A stretch of 64,000 nt of DNA from Nocardioides sp. SLBN-35 (GCF_006715725.1 NZ_VFNU01000001.1:4836001-4900000), one strand, 5' to 3'; counted from the first letter of the stretch, positions 16,909-24,831 are shown. Translations and numbers: made by a program. Notes: generated by a model not told the origin, from the letters alone.

Positions 16909-17510
16909 CGGTCCTGACGGTCGGAAGTACGACCTCGGCTCAGGCGCCCCCGGTGCACACGACCCGAGAACCGGTCGCGACCGACGAGACTGCTGCGGCT
17001 CGAAGACTTGATCTCTCGACGCTCCTCCCCACCAACCGTGCTGTCAACCCCGGCCCCGCCAGGCCGCCGGCTCCCTCGCGCTGCGCCCGTCCCGAGAAAC
17101 GAGGGGAGCGCGTTTGACAGGGATCGCCAGGCGCTGAGGAGAACCGCGGACATGCCGAACGGAGGAATCCGTCCCTCCCCCGTCGCTAGCCCCCATCGTG
17201 GTGGCTGGCCGAACGACCTCACGTGTCGGCGGGACCCGCTCGAAAACGGACTGCGCTGACGCGCGTGAGGTGGTCGACGCCATCGCCCTCCGCAAAATCA
17301 CGAAGCAGTAGCCGGGTATCGATCTGCCGGGAGGGTATGGCTGACGCAGTCGACGTACCGTTCGCGGACGTCGGCAAGGCCGCAGACTGGGGGGCGAGGT
17401 GGGCTCGCAGCTGTCCCCGCCTGCGGTCGGCTCACCAGGCACGGATCTGCCTCACTTCGAGCGCGGCCGACGTCAGTCAGACCAGTCGACCCCATACGAA
17501 AGAGATCCTC
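16909..17510. other. Intergenic region without convincing genes
   Basis: About 600 bases with no reading frame that looks like a protein on either strand. Codon-position GC is weak compared with flanking genes. No tRNA or clear hairpin was seen. Confidence 0.5.
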
Positions 17511-17765
17511 ATGGACCCCCTGGACGAGACGCCTTCGCCCGAGACGCCGTTCGGGCTACTGATGGTCGACCAGCTCCACCGCATGGACCTGCCACTCGCG
17601 CTCGTGCCGCGCGAACACGAGCGCGCTCGTGACGCCGCGCACCGTCAACACGGCACACAGACCCCTCAGGTCAGCTTCGCAGGCACCTCTGGGTCCGGCT
17701 GTCACCGAGCAGTGCAGCAGACCCGCTCGGGCAGTTCGGCAACTCGGTTGGTGTGCCAGGCGTAG
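17511..17765 (+). CDS. Small hypothetical protein, weak
   Basis: An 84-aa frame starting MDPLDETPSPETPFGLLMVD. The first 45 residues look protein-like and acidic; the second half is Ser/Thr/Gln-rich and less convincing. No family is recognised. GAGATCC before the ATG is a poor ribosome site. It may be a remnant or non-coding. Confidence 0.25.
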   Translation: MDPLDETPSPETPFGLLMVDQLHRMDLPLALVPREHERARDAAHRQHGTQTPQVSFAGTSGSGCHRAVQQTRSGSSATRLVCQA

Positions 17766-17829
17766 AGTGGCGATGACTGTCCATCACCGGTAACTCAACT
17801 CGGATGGGCCAGTCCGAGAGGCGGACGTC

Positions 17830-18363
17830 ATGCCGACGTCGAACGGTGCTGATCTTCCTTTCCAGCCCGGACGCGGCTCGTTGCGGCTCCGGCTGGTCGA
17901 GCACCCCGGACGGAACCGTGTGGATGGCGGATGGTGGCCCCGAAGTCGCGACCTGGCGCTCGAGTTGGCCGACCTTGTCGACCACTTCCCGTTGCGGTTC
18001 GGCAAGGTGGGGAAAGTCTCGGCGTCACGCCCGGACTGGGTCGCGACGCCGACGCGCGTCGCTGTCGCGGACGGCTACGTGAAGGTGGGGTGGCTTCCCC
18101 AAGCCGACAGCCACGTCGTGAGACTCAAGACCGCGGACCGAGCCGTGCTCTACCTGCTCGTCGTCCCGCCAGACTTCACAGATGCCCAGGGCGCGGAAGC
18201 GCTGTTGGCCGCGTCGACCAACAGGAACAAGCACTGCGCGCGGGACATTCTCGACCTTGTCACCGAACACCCCGACGTCGATCCTGCCGACCATTGGACC
18301 GACAGCGGCGGGACGTGGTGGGAACCCCATGACGTCGCACCGTCGTTCCGACCAGGAAGGTAG
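17830..18363 (+). CDS. DUF5994-type protein, copy 1
   Basis: A 177-aa soluble protein. It carries the family pattern VDGGWWPRSRDLALELADLV, SRPDW, VKVGWLPQADSH and VRLKTADRAVLYLLVVP. The same pattern recurs in the two genes at 21379 and 21936. A WW pair and an Arg-Asp motif are invariant across the three. No catalytic residues or membrane helices are evident; the function of the family is unknown. GAGGCGG precedes the ATG. A small gene follows four bases after its stop. The copy is more divergent than the other two, and its C-terminal tail is Trp-rich (SGGTWWEPHD). Confidence 0.75.
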   Translation: MPTSNGADLPFQPGRGSLRLRLVEHPGRNRVDGGWWPRSRDLALELADLVDHFPLRFGKVGKVSASRPDWVATPTRVAVADGYVKVGWLPQADSHVVRLKTADRAVLYLLVVPPDFTDAQGAEALLAASTNRNKHCARDILDLVTEHPDVDPADHWTDSGGTWWEPHDVAPSFRPGR

Positions 18364-18367
18364 CACC

Positions 18368-18613
18368 GTGTCCTTTCTCATGCTCTACGGTAGTGGCTGG
18401 ACCCAGAGGTGGAGGATCGCCGCAGGTACGGAGGACGTCGTCCGCTCACAGATCTCCCAGGTCGGGAACGAGACCACCGGCGTGCTCAACGTTCTTGACC
18501 CTGGCTCGGACGACGAAGCGACCCTTGTGGTGTCGTGGGCCCGCGTCGCGGCTGCCGTAGTTCTCGACACGGCCGCCGAGGAACCAAGGAGCTCGACCGG
18601 GCAATACGCGTGA
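18368..18613 (+). CDS. Small hypothetical protein after DUF5994 copy 1
   Basis: An 81-aa frame with a GTG start, AGGAAGG ribosome site and only four bases from the previous stop, so probably co-translated. Sequence SFLMLYGSGWTQRWRIAAGT with alternating beta-like segments (GVLNVLDPGS, ATLVVSWARVAAAVVLDTA). No family recognised. It looks like a small beta-rich domain that could partner the preceding protein. Confidence 0.5.
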   Translation: MSFLMLYGSGWTQRWRIAAGTEDVVRSQISQVGNETTGVLNVLDPGSDDEATLVVSWARVAAAVVLDTAAEEPRSSTGQYA

Positions 18614-18742
18614 GATTGCACGACTGCACCTACGACGATGTCCGGCGAGCAGAGCGTGAGAGGCGTTGCGCTCTGGTGTTTGGGACAGTAGGGGTGGCGA
18701 CCTCGCACTCACCGGAGGCGGGGCGCGAGAGCCGTGCCGAGT

Positions 18743-19465
18743 TCAGGGGTGGCGGAGCTGCTCGACGCTCAAGGTACGGTCGACGACTTGGCGGGCGACG
18801 TCCTTGACCGCGTGGTTGTTGCGGCGGCTGTACTCGCGCATCAAGCGGAACGCGTGGTCGACGTCGACCCCTGCGCTGGCCATCAGCACCCCCTTGGCCT
18901 GCTCGATCAGCACTCGGTTGTCAAGCGCGGTCTGGAGCTGCTCTGCGATCAGTCCGGACTGGCGGACGGCGCGCTCCTGGAGGAGCCCGATCGTCGCGAT
19001 GTCAGCGAGCGCCTGACCCACCGCGACGTCGTCCTCACCCAGGGGGGAATCGGCTATGCAGAACAGGTTCATCGCGCCGACCACGGAGTCGCGCAGGCGC
19101 AGGGGAATCGCGTGGACGGACGCAAACCCGAGCTCGGCGAGAGCCGCGCTGAACCGTGGCCACCGCTCCCGGGACTCGGCGACGCCGACGTTGACGACCG
19201 CGTGACCGCTCTGGAGGCAGTCGAGGCATGGGCCCTCGTCGTTCTGGAGTTCGAGGAGCTCCAGAAGCTGGGCCCGATCGCTCGTGGAGGCCACGACATG
19301 CAGGACGCCACGGGCGTCGACCAAGATCACGCCCGCCGCATCGGCGTCGAGCAGCTCGACGCTCCGCTCCGTCAGGGTGGAGAGGAAGTCCAGTGCGTCG
19401 AACTCGTCGACAAGGGTGTCGGCGAGTTCGACGAAGACCCGTGCCAGCCTCTGCTCGCTCGTCAT
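18743..19465 (-). CDS. GAF-ANTAR regulator 1
   Basis: A 240-aa cytosolic protein. Residues of about 20-170 form a GAF domain (DADAAGVILVDARGVLHVVA, GPCLDCLQSGHAVVNVGV). Residues of about 180-235 form an ANTAR domain with LDNRVLIEQAKGVLMASAGV and the downstream three-helix pattern. ANTAR domains bind paired hexaloop hairpins in RNA and prevent termination (established for EutV and AmiR). The Cys pair CLDC could sense redox or metal. It lies 51 bases downstream of a second GAF-ANTAR gene in the same orientation. Confidence 0.87.
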   Translation of the reverse strand: MTSEQRLARVFVELADTLVDEFDALDFLSTLTERSVELLDADAAGVILVDARGVLHVVASTSDRAQLLELLELQNDEGPCLDCLQSGHAVVNVGVAESRERWPRFSAALAELGFASVHAIPLRLRDSVVGAMNLFCIADSPLGEDDVAVGQALADIATIGLLQERAVRQSGLIAEQLQTALDNRVLIEQAKGVLMASAGVDVDHAFRLMREYSRRNNHAVKDVARQVVDRTLSVEQLRHP

Positions 19466-19516
19466 GGCGCTCGCCTCCCACGTCTTCGGGCCAGGCTCCG
19501 ACGGCCGGTGCCTGTG

Positions 19517-20233
19517 TCAACCATCCTCGCTCTCCTCCGGGAGGATGCGAAGCCGTCCTGCGAGTACGTCGCGGGCGACGTCGAGCAGCGAGCGGCCCGA
19601 TGCGAACGCATGGGCGCGCAGGAGCAGCAACGCCTCGGTCATGCCCACTGCGGCCTTGACCGCGAGGAAACCCGTGGCCTGGTGGACCTCGGCGCGGTAG
19701 GCCACCGGCGCGGCCAGGTCTGGATGCAGGCCGTCGAGAGACGGAATGCGGTCCTGCAGGTGGAGGAGCACGACCACGGCGGCTCCGCCGTAGGCGTGGG
19801 CGGTCGCGCACTGCTCCTGGTCGAGGCGGCCCGGCGTGGAGCGGTACATGCTCAGGCTGCCGAGCCGGACCCCGCCGACGCTGAGAGGTACCGCCGTGAC
19901 CGCTTTGATCCCGGCCGCCAGTGCTGCCGTGGCGAACGCCGGCCAGCGCATCAGCACGCCGTCGTTGAGGTCGTCGCAGCCGACCACGCAGTCGGAGCGC
20001 GAAGCGTCGAGACTCGGCCCCTCACCGAGGTCGAACTGGATCTCCTCGAGACGGGAGGCGACGGGGCCGGACGAGCCGATCACCGCTTGGTGACCGGCGT
20101 CGTTCATGAGCGACATCCCCACGCCGGTCATCCTCAGCGACCGTGCGCAGTCGATGCACACCAGATCGGTCAGCGGCTCTCCGTCGCGATGCCGGGCGCC
20201 GATGGCCGCGAGGATCTGCGCCGTCGTCGTCAC
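19517..20233 (-). CDS. GAF-ANTAR regulator 2
   Basis: A 238-aa GAF-ANTAR protein. The GTG start has GGGGAG upstream and begins TTTAQILAAIGARHRDGE. The GAF region includes LVCIDCARSLRMTGVGMSLM, with CIDC echoing the CLDC of the other copy. The ANTAR region is YRAEVHQATGFLAVKAAVGM, then EALLLLRAHAF and DVARDVLAGRLRI. It is divergent from the desaturase operon over 99 bases, so it may control that operon, its own, or both, by RNA binding. Confidence 0.83.
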   Translation of the reverse strand: MTTTAQILAAIGARHRDGEPLTDLVCIDCARSLRMTGVGMSLMNDAGHQAVIGSSGPVASRLEEIQFDLGEGPSLDASRSDCVVGCDDLNDGVLMRWPAFATAALAAGIKAVTAVPLSVGGVRLGSLSMYRSTPGRLDQEQCATAHAYGGAAVVVLLHLQDRIPSLDGLHPDLAAPVAYRAEVHQATGFLAVKAAVGMTEALLLLRAHAFASGRSLLDVARDVLAGRLRILPEESEDG

Positions 20234-20332
20234 GCCTGCTCTCCCCTCTGCGCCTAGGACTGCAGGAGTAGCCTTGAGAGCAAAGGCCACCTCGGACCCC
20301 GGCGGCGCGATCTGCAACAGCCGGGAGCATTC

Positions 20333-21382
20333 ATGTCGACCACCGATCCTCGAGGTGCGGTGCCCCGCAGCGACTACGGCGAGCTGGTGCGGGAGATCCG
20401 GCGACGGGGACTCCTCCACCCTAGACCGGGCTTCTACATCCGCGTCGGCGCCCTCGCTCTGGGGGCGCTCGCCGCCCTGGTGCTGCTCCTGTTCGTGCTT
20501 CGCGACTCGTGGTGGGCGCTCCTGCTCGCGCCCGCGTTCGGCGTCGTCTCAGCACAGATCGCGTTCCTCTCCCACGACGCCGCGCACCGCCAGGTGGTCC
20601 GCGGCCGCGGACTGACGACGGCGCTCTGCCTGACGCTCGGCAACCTGCTCAACGGGCTCAGCTACGGGTGGTGGGTCGCCAAGCACGACGCGCACCACGC
20701 GCACCCCAATGACCTGGACGCCGATCCGGACGTCGCCGTCGGCGTGTTCGTCTTCGACACGGACCAGGCGGGCGAACGCCGCGGCCGGTCGGCTTGGATG
20801 ACCCGGCACCAGGCCGCACTGTTCTTCCCGCTGCTCACGCTCGAGGGGTTCAACCTGCGGGCCGAGGGTGTGCGCGCGCTGCTGCGTTCCGGCATCGCGC
20901 ATCGGTGGGCCGAGGGCCTGCTGTTGCTCGGTCACCTCGTGCTCTACCTGGCACTCGTGGTCAGCACTCTGACCTGGCTCCAGGGCATCGCCTTCGTGCT
21001 CATTCACCAGGCGGTGCTCGGCGTCTATCTCGGCAGCTCGTTCGCTCCGTCTCACAAGGGAATGCCGGTGCCCACCGCCGAGGAAGCCGCTGACCCGCTG
21101 CTGCGCCAGGTGGTGTGCTCGCGCAACATCCGCGGCGGCCCCTTCGTCGACCTCGCGCTCGGCGGCCTCAACCTCCAGATCGAGCACCACCTGTTCCCCA
21201 GCATGCCGCGTCCCAACCTCAGGCTCGCTCGGCCGGTGGTGCGCCGGCACTGCCAGGAGCGGGGGATCCCCTACGCCGAGACGACTCTGCTTGCGTCGTA
21301 CGGGCTGGCGCTGGAGCACCTCCACCAGGTCGGAGCTGCCGCACCTGCACCGTCAGCACCACGAAGGAAGGCAACGCCATGA
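20333..21382 (+). CDS. Membrane fatty-acid desaturase
   Basis: A 349-aa integral membrane di-iron desaturase. The three histidine boxes are intact: HDAAH at 81-85, HDAHHAHP from 118, and QIEHH near 281-285. Four hydrophobic helices fit the DesA/DesA3-like acyl-CoA or acyl-lipid group. The second box is of the linoleoyl-CoA/delta-6-like type. It would introduce a double bond into membrane fatty acids, using electrons from a redox partner not present here. The ATG has CGGGAG upstream. Its stop overlaps the start of a DUF5994-type gene (ATGA), followed by a second. Confidence 0.88.
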   Translation: MSTTDPRGAVPRSDYGELVREIRRRGLLHPRPGFYIRVGALALGALAALVLLLFVLRDSWWALLLAPAFGVVSAQIAFLSHDAAHRQVVRGRGLTTALCLTLGNLLNGLSYGWWVAKHDAHHAHPNDLDADPDVAVGVFVFDTDQAGERRGRSAWMTRHQAALFFPLLTLEGFNLRAEGVRALLRSGIAHRWAEGLLLLGHLVLYLALVVSTLTWLQGIAFVLIHQAVLGVYLGSSFAPSHKGMPVPTAEEAADPLLRQVVCSRNIRGGPFVDLALGGLNLQIEHHLFPSMPRPNLRLARPVVRRHCQERGIPYAETTLLASYGLALEHLHQVGAAAPAPSAPRRKATP

Positions 21383-21939
21383 TCATCCACGACCGGGTTC
21401 CGCTGAGGATCTCGCTCAACCCAGGATCGCCGACCCGACGCCTCGACGGGGCCTGGTGGCCCCAGTCGCGCGACCTCCAGGCCGAGTGCGCCGACCTCAT
21501 CGACAACTTCCCGAGCTCTGTCGGCCGCCCCGCGCGCCTGTTGTTCTCCCGCCCGGACTGGGAGGCCGAGCCCGACCGGCCCTCCGCCCGCCAGATCCTG
21601 GCGCGGCGCGGGCCCGTCAAGGTGGGTTCGTTCCCCGAGGACGACACCCACCTGATGACCGTCGTCCTGTCCTCGCGCGAACGTCTCGACCTGCTCGTGA
21701 TCCCTGGCGACACAGACGCCGCGACCGCGCGAGCCCTGATGGCGAGGGCCACCGACGAGCGCAACGTGCGCTCGGCGGCAGACCTGCTCGCAACAACGAC
21801 AGCCGACCGCAGCGACGAGCGAGCGGAACCCGCAGAAGCGACCTGGGAGAACGAGGGCGGCACTCGCCGGCACGCGTCGAGATCGGAGCCTGGTCACGAT
21901 GACCCGAGTCGGCCTCGGGACCTGGGAAGTCGACCATGA
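21379..21939 (+). CDS. DUF5994-type protein, copy 2
   Basis: A 186-aa protein starting MIIHDRVPLRISLNPGS with ATGA overlap to the desaturase. Family motifs: RRLDGAWWPQSRDLQAECAD, RLLFSRPDW, VKVGSFPEDDTHLMTVV and RLDLLVIP, then ARATDERNVRSAADLL. The last 40 residues are charged and low complexity. About half identical to copy 3 by eye, so a tandem duplication. Coupling to a desaturase suggests a link to membrane-lipid adaptation, but no activity is known. Confidence 0.78.
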   Translation: MIIHDRVPLRISLNPGSPTRRLDGAWWPQSRDLQAECADLIDNFPSSVGRPARLLFSRPDWEAEPDRPSARQILARRGPVKVGSFPEDDTHLMTVVLSSRERLDLLVIPGDTDAATARALMARATDERNVRSAADLLATTTADRSDERAEPAEATWENEGGTRRHASRSEPGHDDPSRPRDLGSRP

Positions 21940-22475
21940 CTACATCCGATTCATCCATGCCGGGGCCCCGGGCGGCGAGGGTCCCGCTGCGGATCCTGCT
22001 CGACAACGGGTTCCCCTCCGGTCCTCTCGACGGTGCATGGTGGCCTCAGTCGAGAGACCTCCAGATCGAGTGTGCCGATCTGATCGACCATCTCCCCGGC
22101 CTGGTCGGCCTGCCTTCTCGACTACTCTTCTCCCGCCCCGACTGGGATGCCCTCGCGGAGGGCGCGTCACTGCGCACGATCACTGCGAGCGGTGGCGCTG
22201 TCACGGTGGGCTCCTTCCCCACCGACGACACCCACCTGCTGATTGTCGTGACGTCCTCGGGAGAGCGACTTCATCTGCTCGTCATTCCGAGTACGACCGA
22301 GAACGATGTCGCTGAGGATCTCATGCGGCGTGCCGCCGACGAACGCAACTCGAGCTCAGCAAATACTCTGCTCGAGACCGCGCGCAGCCACTTCGGCGGC
22401 GTCGTGCCGTTCGGGATGAGTGTCTGGGAGGACAACGGCAGTACTGAGAATCGTGGTGTTCCCTCCCCACTCTGA
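21936..22475 (+). CDS. DUF5994-type protein, copy 3
   Basis: A 179-aa protein with ATGA overlap to copy 2. Motifs: VPLRILLDNGF, GPLDGAWWPQSRDLQIECAD, RLLFSRPDWD, VTVGSFPTDDTHLLIVV, RLHLLVIPS and AADERNSSSANTLLE. It ends the desaturase operon. Its last 120 bases are overlapped on the opposite strand by the membrane-protein gene 22356-22784. Confidence 0.78.
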   Translation: MTTSDSSMPGPRAARVPLRILLDNGFPSGPLDGAWWPQSRDLQIECADLIDHLPGLVGLPSRLLFSRPDWDALAEGASLRTITASGGAVTVGSFPTDDTHLLIVVTSSGERLHLLVIPSTTENDVAEDLMRRAADERNSSSANTLLETARSHFGGVVPFGMSVWEDNGSTENRGVPSPL

Positions 22476-22784
22476 CGAACCCTCGATCCGGTGGTGGTCC
22501 CCTAGGCTGCCATCACCAGCGTGCACTTCTCTCAGCCGCGTGCCGCCTTGTCGCGCCTGCTTCGGCGGAGCCTGAGCCGAAGCTGGGCGATGCGACCGAT
22601 CCCGACGACGGAAGATGATCAGCATCGACAGCAGGATCAGCGCGACGCCGACGGCCAGCCGAGCCGCACTCAGGCCGGTGACACGGGGTCGTCTCGGCGC
22701 GGCCGGCGACCGGGACACGGGTCTCGTTGCGTTCCCGGTAGGCGAAGTCCGGTCGCTGCTCGGCGCCGCGGGGTCGGTGGTCAT
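22356..22784 (-). CDS. Small single-helix membrane protein
   Basis: A 142-aa frame with ATG four bases after the stop of a 33-aa membrane peptide, so it is probably translated by coupling. The Pro/Arg-rich cytosolic N-terminus is followed by one hydrophobic helix (LAVGVALILLSMLIIF) and a basic RRRDRSHRP tail. No family recognised. The C-terminal half is low complexity and overlaps the DUF5994 copy-3 gene on the other strand; the true end is uncertain only if a frameshift exists. Confidence 0.5.
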   Translation of the reverse strand: MTTDPAAPSSDRTSPTGNATRPVSRSPAAPRRPRVTGLSAARLAVGVALILLSMLIIFRRRDRSHRPASAQAPPKQARQGGTRLREVHAGDGSLGDHHRIEGSSEWGGNTTILSTAVVLPDTHPERHDAAEVAARGLEQSIC

Positions 22785-22788
22785 CGGG

Positions 22789-22890
22789 TCACCGGGTCGC
22801 CCGGTTGGCGCGTCTCGAGATCGACCTCCAGGCGATGGCGATGATCGCGACCCACAGGAGGGTTCCGACGATCCACAACCATGCGGTCAC
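22789..22890 (-). CDS. 33-aa membrane peptide coupled to the degenerate regulator
   Basis: A tiny gene: V-T-A-W-L-W-I-V-G-T-L-L-W-V-A-I-I-A-I-A, then a basic tail RSISRRANRATR. One hydrophobic helix of about 20 residues with a positively charged C-terminus. The GTG start overlaps the upstream regulator's stop (GTGA), and the next gene starts four bases after its own stop. Such spacing is strong evidence of translation. It may tether or modulate a membrane partner. No homologue is known to me. Confidence 0.55.
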   Translation of the reverse strand: MTAWLWIVGTLLWVAIIAIAWRSISRRANRATR

Positions 22891-23735
22891 GCCGTCAGCC
22901 CTCGCGTTGCGGTCGCGGCCGGGCGCCAGCCCGCTCGATGAGCAGCGCCGACGGCCGCGAGCTGTGACCCCAGCTCGAGCTTGCTGAGGATCGATTTGAC
23001 CTGAGCCCGCACCGTGGCCACGGCGACCACATTCGAGCGGGCGATCTCAGATACCAGGTCGCCGCTCATCAGCGCACCGAGAACCTCCATCTCTCGTCGG
23101 GTCAACCGGTCCAATCGCGCCCGGATGGCCCGTACCTCGTCCTGGTCGGCGAGTGCAGCCCCGATCAGGGCAGTGCGCAGTTCTCGGCTCATCAGCGGCA
23201 GACCATCACGGACCCGCCCAGCCGTACCGACCAAGTCCTCCAGGGAGCAGGACTTGTGCAGGACATCCTTGGCACCCTGATGCACCGCGGCACCCCACCG
23301 AGCCTTATCGGTGCTTTCGGTCAAGAGCACCACCGTCGCGCCGGAGGCAGTGAGAGGCATGACAAGGCGAAGGCCGTCGCCCACCGTTCCCAGGCGTTGC
23401 TCGAGCAAGACGAGCCGTGCAGCGCTACGAGCCGCAGCGGCCAGCACCGTGGCCATCGACGCGTGCGGTCCACCGGGGTCGATCACAGTGACGATGAAGC
23501 CCTCGGACTCCAAGGCCACCGCAACGGAATCAGCAAAGAGCACGTGACGATCGATGATCGTGATCCGGACCGGTCGCCGGTGGACGCCGTCCCAAGCCGC
23601 CTCGGCCGTCGCCCCACCATGATGTGGGCCGGAACCGCTTGGCACCCATCCTGGTTTCGGCCATGCCCGAACAGAGACCGGCTGCGGCAGCCCCGGCGAT
23701 CCCAACAGTCCCGATCGCGTCGGCAACTCCGACAT
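22887..23735 (-). CDS. NarL/LuxR-type regulator with degenerate receiver
   Basis: A 282-aa paralogue of the regulator at 16216. The receiver phosphoacceptor Asp is replaced by Glu112 (LVLLEQRLG), and the acidic pair is reduced to Asp62 followed by Arg (IIDRHV). Thr139 and Lys161 remain. The LuxR HTH is normal (LTRREMEVLGALMSGDLVSE to VATVRAQVKSILSKLEL). Glu can mimic phospho-Asp, so the protein may be always active or respond to another signal. A 50-residue N-terminal extension is unusual. The ATG has AGGGGGAG directly upstream. Two small membrane-protein genes follow in coupled order. Confidence 0.83.
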   Translation of the reverse strand: MSELPTRSGLLGSPGLPQPVSVRAWPKPGWVPSGSGPHHGGATAEAAWDGVHRRPVRITIIDRHVLFADSVAVALESEGFIVTVIDPGGPHASMATVLAAAARSAARLVLLEQRLGTVGDGLRLVMPLTASGATVVLLTESTDKARWGAAVHQGAKDVLHKSCSLEDLVGTAGRVRDGLPLMSRELRTALIGAALADQDEVRAIRARLDRLTRREMEVLGALMSGDLVSEIARSNVVAVATVRAQVKSILSKLELGSQLAAVGAAHRAGWRPAATATRGLTA

Positions 23736-23963
23736 GTCTCCCCCTGGCGCGTAAGTACGCGATACTCGCGGGGTCCAGGCGGGTCTGTGTCTGACTTCCT
23801 ACCACCTCGAACGGTGCTGCGCCAGGACTGATCTGTGATCGACGATTCCTGGGCCGAGTACGGCTCGCTGATCGACGCCTCGGCGGAGGTCCAACGCACT
23901 GAGCTGCGTTCTGCTGCGTACCTGGGCCAAGGAGAAGCTGGCTTCGGTGCCGTACACAGTCAC

Positions 23964-24308
23964 TCAGAAGTGGTGGGTCCTCACGGTGCCCGGGGCGGAG
24001 TCGGTGAGAACTCTCCTTGGCGCCTCAGCCAGGTCGCGCAGGTCGAGGTCGGCCAGCCAAGCCCGAACGAGGTCGGGGAACGGGCTTGCTACGGTGAGCC
24101 GGCCGCCGGTGCCGTACCCGGACCTCTTGACCAGGCGCTCCTTGAGCAGCGCTGGCGCGAGGGCCGGTGAATCGGCGGTGGCTTCCACCTTCCGCAACGG
24201 GCCGTCGACGTCGCGGTAGCGAGCCTGGGCGACCGAGCGTGCGCCCCGGGTTCGCACGTGGATGTCCCCGTAGGTACCGACGACGGTGCGCGGTCGGCCG
24301 CCGGTCAT
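23964..24308 (-). pseudogene. Truncated tyrosine integrase (N-terminal part)
   Basis: A 114-aa frame overlapping the excisionase-like gene by ATGA. It resembles the N-terminal arm-binding and core-binding start of actinobacterial phage-type integrases: YGDIHVRTRGARSVAQARYR, a segment like ALLKERLVKR, then VRAWLADLDLRDLAEA. After this the sequence departs from the family and stops. The catalytic domain (R, H, R, Y residues) is absent. Full-length relatives have about 370-450 residues, so this is a remnant. The 228 bases beyond it (23736-23963) show no gene. Confidence 0.6.
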
Positions 24309-24547
24309 GCCGAGTCTCGACGGGGCGAGGGGTGTCGGGCCGCGTCGTCCGCTTCCAGCCAGGCGAGCCAGGCCTCGATCTCGCTCGACCGGAAGCGGAG
24401 CTCGCGACCGACCCGGAATCCGCGGGGTCCGCGGCCGTGGCTGCGCAGGTCGTAGAGGGTCTGCGCGGGGACGTGCAGGCGCTCGGCGAGCTCCGACAGG
24501 GTCAGGACGGACTCGAGGTCCTCCGGGCTGCTGTGCGTGGTGTCCAT
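24305..24547 (-). CDS. Excisionase-like MerR-type HTH protein
   Basis: An 80-aa DNA-binding protein of the HTH_17/excisionase family: LTLSELAERLHVPAQTLYDL, GRGPRGFRVGRELRFRSSEI, and EAWLAWLEADD. The start MDTTHSSPEDLES is preferred; upstream residues in the frame derive from the tRNA region. It overlaps the truncated integrase by 4 bases and lies 156 bases from a tRNA-Ala, the classic layout of an integrated element at a tRNA. With the integrase broken, its excision role is likely lost, though it could still bind DNA. Confidence 0.72.
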   Translation of the reverse strand: MDTTHSSPEDLESVLTLSELAERLHVPAQTLYDLRSHGRGPRGFRVGRELRFRSSEIEAWLAWLEADDAARHPSPRRDSA

Positions 24548-24646
24548 GCAGGACAGGTGCACGAGAGGCGCCGAGACGGCGAGCAGCCGGTTCGAAGCAC
24601 GGCCAGAGAGGTCAGCGCGACACGTGAAGTGTCGAGCAAAAGACGA

Positions 24647-24688
24647 GACAGGGTTCCTTCTCCTCGTGAGAGGTTCTGGAACCCTGTC
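24647..24688. repeat. Inverted repeat next to tRNA-Ala
   Basis: GACAGGGTTCC (24647-24657) and GGAACCCTGTC (24678-24688) are a perfect 11-bp inverted repeat with 20 bases between. An outer pair GGTCAGCG (24610-24617) / CGCTGACC (24688-24695) also matches. It lies between the tRNA 3' end and the excisionase gene. It may be integrase arm or excisionase sites, or the tRNA terminator. Confidence 0.55.
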
Positions 24689-24703
24689 GCTGACCTGCAT
24701 ACT

Positions 24704-24779
24704 TGGTGGAGGTGAGGGGATTCGAACCCCTGACCTTCTCATTGCGAACGAGACGCGCTACCAACTGCGCCACACCCCC
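24704..24779 (-). tRNA. tRNA-Ala (anticodon CGC)
   Basis: A 76-base cloverleaf with acceptor GGGGGTG/CACCTCC, including the G3-U70 pair diagnostic of alanine tRNA. The anticodon loop is TTCGCAA, giving CGC for codon GCG. The T-arm is AGGGG-TTCGAAT-CCCCT, and CCA is encoded. It is the likely attachment site of the element carrying the excisionase/integrase remnant. Confidence 0.95.
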
Positions 24780-24831
24780 AAGCGAGGAGAAACGGTAGCA
24801 CCCGCGTCCCGCGCCTTCCGAATCGGGATGG

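Noticed and set aside
17671..17985. 104-codon minus-strand frame across the DUF5994 copy-1 start
   Set aside because: It is antisense to a well-supported DUF5994-type start and shows no protein-like pattern.
23835..24170. 111-codon plus-strand frame opposite the integrase remnant
   Set aside because: No ribosome site or family signal; the minus strand carries clear integrase-like sequence.
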